Assembly (NCBI GenBank): GCA_002685455.1
Contig: NYXF01000072.1
Location: 1-38,860, forward strand
DNA from: Porticoccus sp.
GTDB lineage: Bacteria > Pseudomonadota > Gammaproteobacteria > Pseudomonadales > Porticoccaceae
Reading direction: 5' to 3'
DNA length: 38,860 nt
Of the stretch, positions 36,481 through 38,860 are shown in pieces (position 1 is the first letter of the stretch; the number at the start of each line of letters is the position of its first letter). The notes below the pieces were generated by a model. It was not told the DNA's origin, did not search any database, and saw only the letters and a list, made by a program, of their open reading frames with translations. Both the position numbers and the translations under genes were made by a program.

Positions 36481-37143
36481 TTAATCGAAACCTAGCTCTT
36501 TTTTTAATATTCTGAGATTTATTTTTAACTGCTCATTGCTTAATTGAGAATTTAATTTATTTTTTTTTGTGGCTGAAATTAAGTGAGGCATACTTTTTCC
36601 TTGGGATATTTCTCTGCATATGCGCCTATAGTTCTCTAAAAATATCGGGTAACTTGTAGATGTTGAATCATTACGAAGTTTATACCACCCAGTCTCCTTG
36701 CCAGCATAATATACTGCCAAATGTGTCCACTTAAAATCAGATTTGGGGGAACCCGCAGTGCATGCTTCTGTATATGCTTTTTCTGGGCTTGGTAACTCAC
36801 CATCTTTGTCAGACATCTCGCAACATTCGAGCATTCTATTAAGTGTCGGTAAGTATTCCGAAGTACTTATTATCTTTTTTGCTCCTTGTAATATTTGTTT
36901 TTCAGTAAAATAGCAGAGCGTATCAAGACATAAACGTTTAGCCTGATTTAAGAGATCTGTATCGGTGTAAGCACTATAAAATTGATTATGGTAATTAACC
37001 CTAAATAAAGCGAAGACTTGGTTGATAGCATCTATCAATTCTGGAGAGGAGCTATTTGCTTGCCCAGCTTCTATCGCTGAGTTCGTCGATGAGGTTGCTA
37101 CTTCTTGTGCTACTTGCGCTATTAGATCGTTGTTTTCCTTCAT
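36481..37143 (-). CDS. Lambda P-like replicative helicase loader (DopE-like)
   Basis: This 220-residue protein resembles the phage lambda replication protein P family, which binds the DnaB helicase and brings it to an origin. Matching features are the start INQVFALFRVNYHNQF (lambda P has a similar INxVF segment), a central helical stretch ending LPTLNRMLECC, a motif LPSPEKAYTEA in place of the LPSPGQFVAWC of lambda P, and FKWTHLAVYYAGKETGWYKLR (lambda PWKSNAHYWLV). The C-terminal part has ICREISQGKSMPHLI, like lambda INRGEAIPEPV. The ATG at 37143 has AAAGG about nine bases upstream but overlaps the preceding gene by 92 bases in another frame. No phage structural genes surround it. A role as chromosomal helicase loader is inferred. 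Confidence 0.75.
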   Translation of the reverse strand: MKENNDLIAQVAQEVATSSTNSAIEAGQANSSSPELIDAINQVFALFRVNYHNQFYSAYTDTDLLNQAKRLCLDTLCYFTEKQILQGAKKIISTSEYLPTLNRMLECCEMSDKDGELPSPEKAYTEACTAGSPKSDFKWTHLAVYYAGKETGWYKLRNDSTSTSYPIFLENYRRICREISQGKSMPHLISATKKNKLNSQLSNEQLKINLRILKKELGFD

Positions 37144-38158
37144 AATTTATTACCTTTGATGAGACTGATTTCTGTCGAGACCATTCTCGTTTTATATATT
37201 GTAAAAATTTAGTATTCCATGAATTATGTGCCTGTCCGCTCTCTCTCCAGTATAAGACGAACTCAGGTGATAGTTTCTGAGCAAAGTCTTTGGGGATATT
37301 GGCAAGAACTAAAACCTCATATAGCTCTTCACTCGGTTTCCAGTTATGGTTAAGCAACCTTGGTACTGAGTCTCGCTCCATTGTAGCTGTAAATTTTGAC
37401 CACTGTCGCTTAATGTGTGTCACGAATTTGCTATTCCAGGTATCAGACTTGCCACCTCTTTCTAACCAGAAGAGAACAAATTCTGGTATCGCGTCTTCAA
37501 TGAAGTTATTGTTTATACCCGCTTGCCTTATCAAAATATCCATAGCATCCTTTGATGGCCGCCATTCGTTTTCCATGGGCATCTGGAGGCTAATTTTTTT
37601 ATTCTCCGTCTGAAAATTACGCCATAAACGAATTACATGTTTGATAAATTTTGAGCCCCAGCTGAACTGAGGATCGTTTCTTTCTGACCAGTAAATAACG
37701 AATTCTGGAATTTGGTCGTTAATAAATTCCGATGGTATGCCGTATTGCTCCAACTGTCGATGAACTTCAGAGTCTGGTGACCATGAGCTTGGCATAGTTT
37801 TAGCGCCAGTTCTTGGGCTAAAGACTTTTTTTTCAGGGACCGATTTTCTAGAAAATTCAGTCTCGTTAAACGCGAAACGTAGTCCTTCACCTTCTGCTAT
37901 TGGAGAATTAGAAATTAATAAAATCCCCTTATCACGCAAACTAACAATAATACGTTGAAGCGCAGTAATGTTCCAGAAAGGAGTGGCATTGGTAAGTTGT
38001 TCTTGAGTTAAAGAAACCCATTTATAATTATCAATAAACTCTTGTTTATTATGTTCTGATAGTTCGTTCAGTGTATGCAAAAGCACAGCCTCTTCCAACC
38101 CAATAGTGGCTGCAAGTGAAGGCGAAATCGATAGCATTTTTTCTGGAATCAAAAACAT
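37052..38158 (-). CDS. Replication protein with winged-helix-like N-terminus and three DnaT-like domains (DopC-like)
   Basis: A 368-residue cytoplasmic protein. Residues about 10-100 look like a winged-helix DNA-binding domain (LEEAVLLHTLNEL, WVSLTQEQLTN, FWNITALQRIIVSLRDKGILLI), as in phage replication initiators. A linker (about 101-122) precedes three tandem copies of a 56-residue DnaT-type module at about 126-182, 199-256 and 273-327. Each reads W-x-P-S/D, then G/N-I-x-x-x-F, PEFV-x-(Y/F)-W, W-x-(S/T)-KF and W at the end. A Ser/Lys-rich tail closes the protein. DnaT modules bind single-stranded DNA in primosomes. It is first in a two-gene unit with the lambda P-like gene and divergent from radA. 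Role at an origin or in restart is inferred. It may also be related to lambda O. Confidence 0.75.
   Translation of the reverse strand: MFLIPEKMLSISPSLAATIGLEEAVLLHTLNELSEHNKQEFIDNYKWVSLTQEQLTNATPFWNITALQRIIVSLRDKGILLISNSPIAEGEGLRFAFNETEFSRKSVPEKKVFSPRTGAKTMPSSWSPDSEVHRQLEQYGIPSEFINDQIPEFVIYWSERNDPQFSWGSKFIKHVIRLWRNFQTENKKISLQMPMENEWRPSKDAMDILIRQAGINNNFIEDAIPEFVLFWLERGGKSDTWNSKFVTHIKRQWSKFTATMERDSVPRLLNHNWKPSEELYEVLVLANIPKDFAQKLSPEFVLYWRESGQAHNSWNTKFLQYIKREWSRQKSVSSKVINYEGKQRSNSASSTRSSNLIDELSDRSWASK
37178..37783 (-). repeat. Three tandem DnaT-like modules encoded in the DopC-like gene
   Basis: The coding sequence for the modules spans 37613-37783 (module 1), 37391-37564 (module 2) and 37178-37342 (module 3). 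The proteins share a WxPS start, a PEFV-x-YW core and a closing W-x-KF...W pattern, with 16-residue linkers between them. They are diverged at DNA level, so duplication is old. E. coli DnaT carries one such C-terminal domain. Confidence 0.8.
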
Positions 38159-38370
38159 ACTAAGTACTCTATCAGAAATTTTGACTTAAGTTCATTTAAA
38201 CAGCCAGCTGTAATATATTAATATAAATTTTTAGTTCAATTTTGAAAAAATCATAGCACAAACAATTAACATTTGAGTATGTGCAAATGAATGAAGGGAT
38301 TTTTTTTGATTTAAGTTTTCTTTAGTCTCCCATGCTAAAATATAATCCAAATTTTTTGGAGGTAGAGCAA
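38159..38370. promoter_or_regulatory. Divergent intergenic region DopC-like gene / radA
   Basis: This 212-bp AT-rich spacer separates the minus-strand replication pair from radA. It must hold both promoters, but I see no clear -35/-10 pair. A run of T (38300-38307) follows GAATGAAGGGA. The radA ribosome binding site GGAGG is at 38358-38362. No origin-type repeats (for example DnaA boxes) were recognised by eye. Confidence 0.35.
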
Positions 38371-38860
38371 TTGGCGAAACAAAAAATATCAAATTTTGTA
38401 TGTAATGATTGCGGTGCTGATTATACTAAATGGCAAGGCCAATGCAGTGAGTGTTCGGCATGGAACACACTCACAGAAATTAGACTATCTGGCCCAAAAA
38501 AATCATCTCCTCAGAGATATATGGGTTTTGCCGGCGCCGCAAATGGTATAATAAATACTTTATCAGATATTGATATCAGTGAAATTCCCAGGATAGCTAC
38601 AGGCACAGCTGAGCTAGATTTAGTTTTAGGTGGGGGATTAGTTCCAGGCTCTTGCATTTTAGTGGGAGGAGAACCTGGAGCTGGAAAAAGCACACTTCTA
38701 CTTCAACACCTGTGCAAATTAGCCACGATATATAAATCGTTGTATGTCACAGGGGAGGAGTCTCCCCAACAGATAGCAATGAGAGCAGATAGACTTGGTC
38801 TACAAACAGATCAGTTACAGCTTATGGCAGAAACTTCTGTAGAACTAATCTGTACTGCAG
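38371..38860 (+). CDS. radA: DNA repair protein RadA, N-terminal part (runs off the window)
   Basis: RadA is a RecA-like, DnaB-like branch-migration helicase that helps RecA-mediated recombination and repair. The first 163 codons are present. The N-terminal zinc finger has C11, C14, C25 and C28 (CNDCG and CSECSAW). TGTAELDLVLGGGLVPGS precedes the Walker A motif GGEPGAGKST (99-108), followed by SLYVTGEESPQQIAMRADRLG, all diagnostic of RadA. The KNRFG motif and the Lon-like C-terminal domain lie outside. The start is TTG 38371, eight bases after a strong GGAGG; it gives the usual N-terminus KxxxxFxCxxCG. In some gammaproteobacteria radA sits beside other genes, so the adjacency to a helicase-loader pair is notable but not proof of a link. 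Confidence 0.95.
   Translation, partial: MAKQKISNFVCNDCGADYTKWQGQCSECSAWNTLTEIRLSGPKKSSPQRYMGFAGAANGIINTLSDIDISEIPRIATGTAELDLVLGGGLVPGSCILVGGEPGAGKSTLLLQHLCKLATIYKSLYVTGEESPQQIAMRADRLGLQTDQLQLMAETSVELICTA

Noticed and set aside
37290..37613. 107-codon plus-strand open frame opposite the DnaT-module gene
   Set aside because: Antisense shadow of the repeated modules; translation is low-complexity and unsupported.
36481..38158. The replication pair as part of a resident prophage
   Set aside because: No integrase, repressor, structural or lysis genes nearby; flanked by parC and radA with base composition like the neighbours.

Overview
The window is a dense, AT-rich bacterial chromosome segment that looks like a Gammaproteobacterium of the Pseudomonadales/Cellvibrionales sphere, possibly a low-GC, streamlined marine lineage. 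The taxonomic guess is inference. It rests on gene content and on gene order recalled from Pseudomonas aeruginosa: HAD hydrolase/rppH/ptsP, lgt-thyA-folA, ilvE-waaF-waaC-waaG-waaP-...-carbamoyltransferase-...-waaL-hldE, the aldo/keto reductase and FAD-oxidoreductase pair near waaA, and tolC/nudF-yqiB-cpdA-yqiA-parE-parC. Coding density is very high. Many genes overlap by a few bases and several use GTG or TTG starts. I see no tRNA, rRNA, insertion sequence, integrase, prophage structural gene or CRISPR array.

Layout. (1) 1-4.6 kb: the 5' part of dsbD (minus), a periplasmic PCuAC copper chaperone (plus), then three minus-strand genes: a PfkB-family adenosine-kinase-like enzyme, an RsmC-like rRNA methyltransferase and a HAD phosphatase. 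(2) 4.8-10 kb: a plus-strand run rppH-ptsP (mRNA decapping and nitrogen PTS) and lgt-thyA-folA (lipoprotein maturation and thymidylate/folate), then convergent argA. (3) 11.7-24.6 kb: a long plus-strand run that starts with ilvE and builds the LPS inner core and its decorations: heptosyltransferases WaaF and WaaC, glycosyltransferase WaaG, Kdo/heptose-kinase family WaaP, a protein with two kinase-like domains, a NodU-family carbamoyltransferase (WapO-like), two further glycosyltransferases, an O-antigen ligase and HldE, which makes the ADP-heptose precursor. (4) 24.6-28.1 kb: a minus-strand aldo/keto reductase and FAD-oxidoreductase pair of unknown role, and Kdo transferase waaA. (5) 28.1-36.5 kb: tolC (minus), then nudF, yqiB, cpdA, yqiA, parE, parC (plus). 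(6) 36.5-38.9 kb: two overlapping minus-strand replication genes and the start of radA.

The most interesting locus is the last. A protein with an N-terminal winged-helix-like region and three tandem DnaT-like domains is followed, with a long out-of-frame overlap, by a protein resembling phage lambda P, the helicase loader. This looks like a domesticated lambda O/P-type replicative-helicase loading pair (called DopC/DopE in the literature, as I recall it) sitting between topoisomerase IV and radA on an otherwise ordinary chromosome. Secondary points of interest are the double-kinase LPS protein, the long-form thymidylate synthase in a Pseudomonas-like operon, a perfect 13-bp hairpin inside the PCuAC gene, and Gly at the quinolone-determining Ser80 position of ParC.
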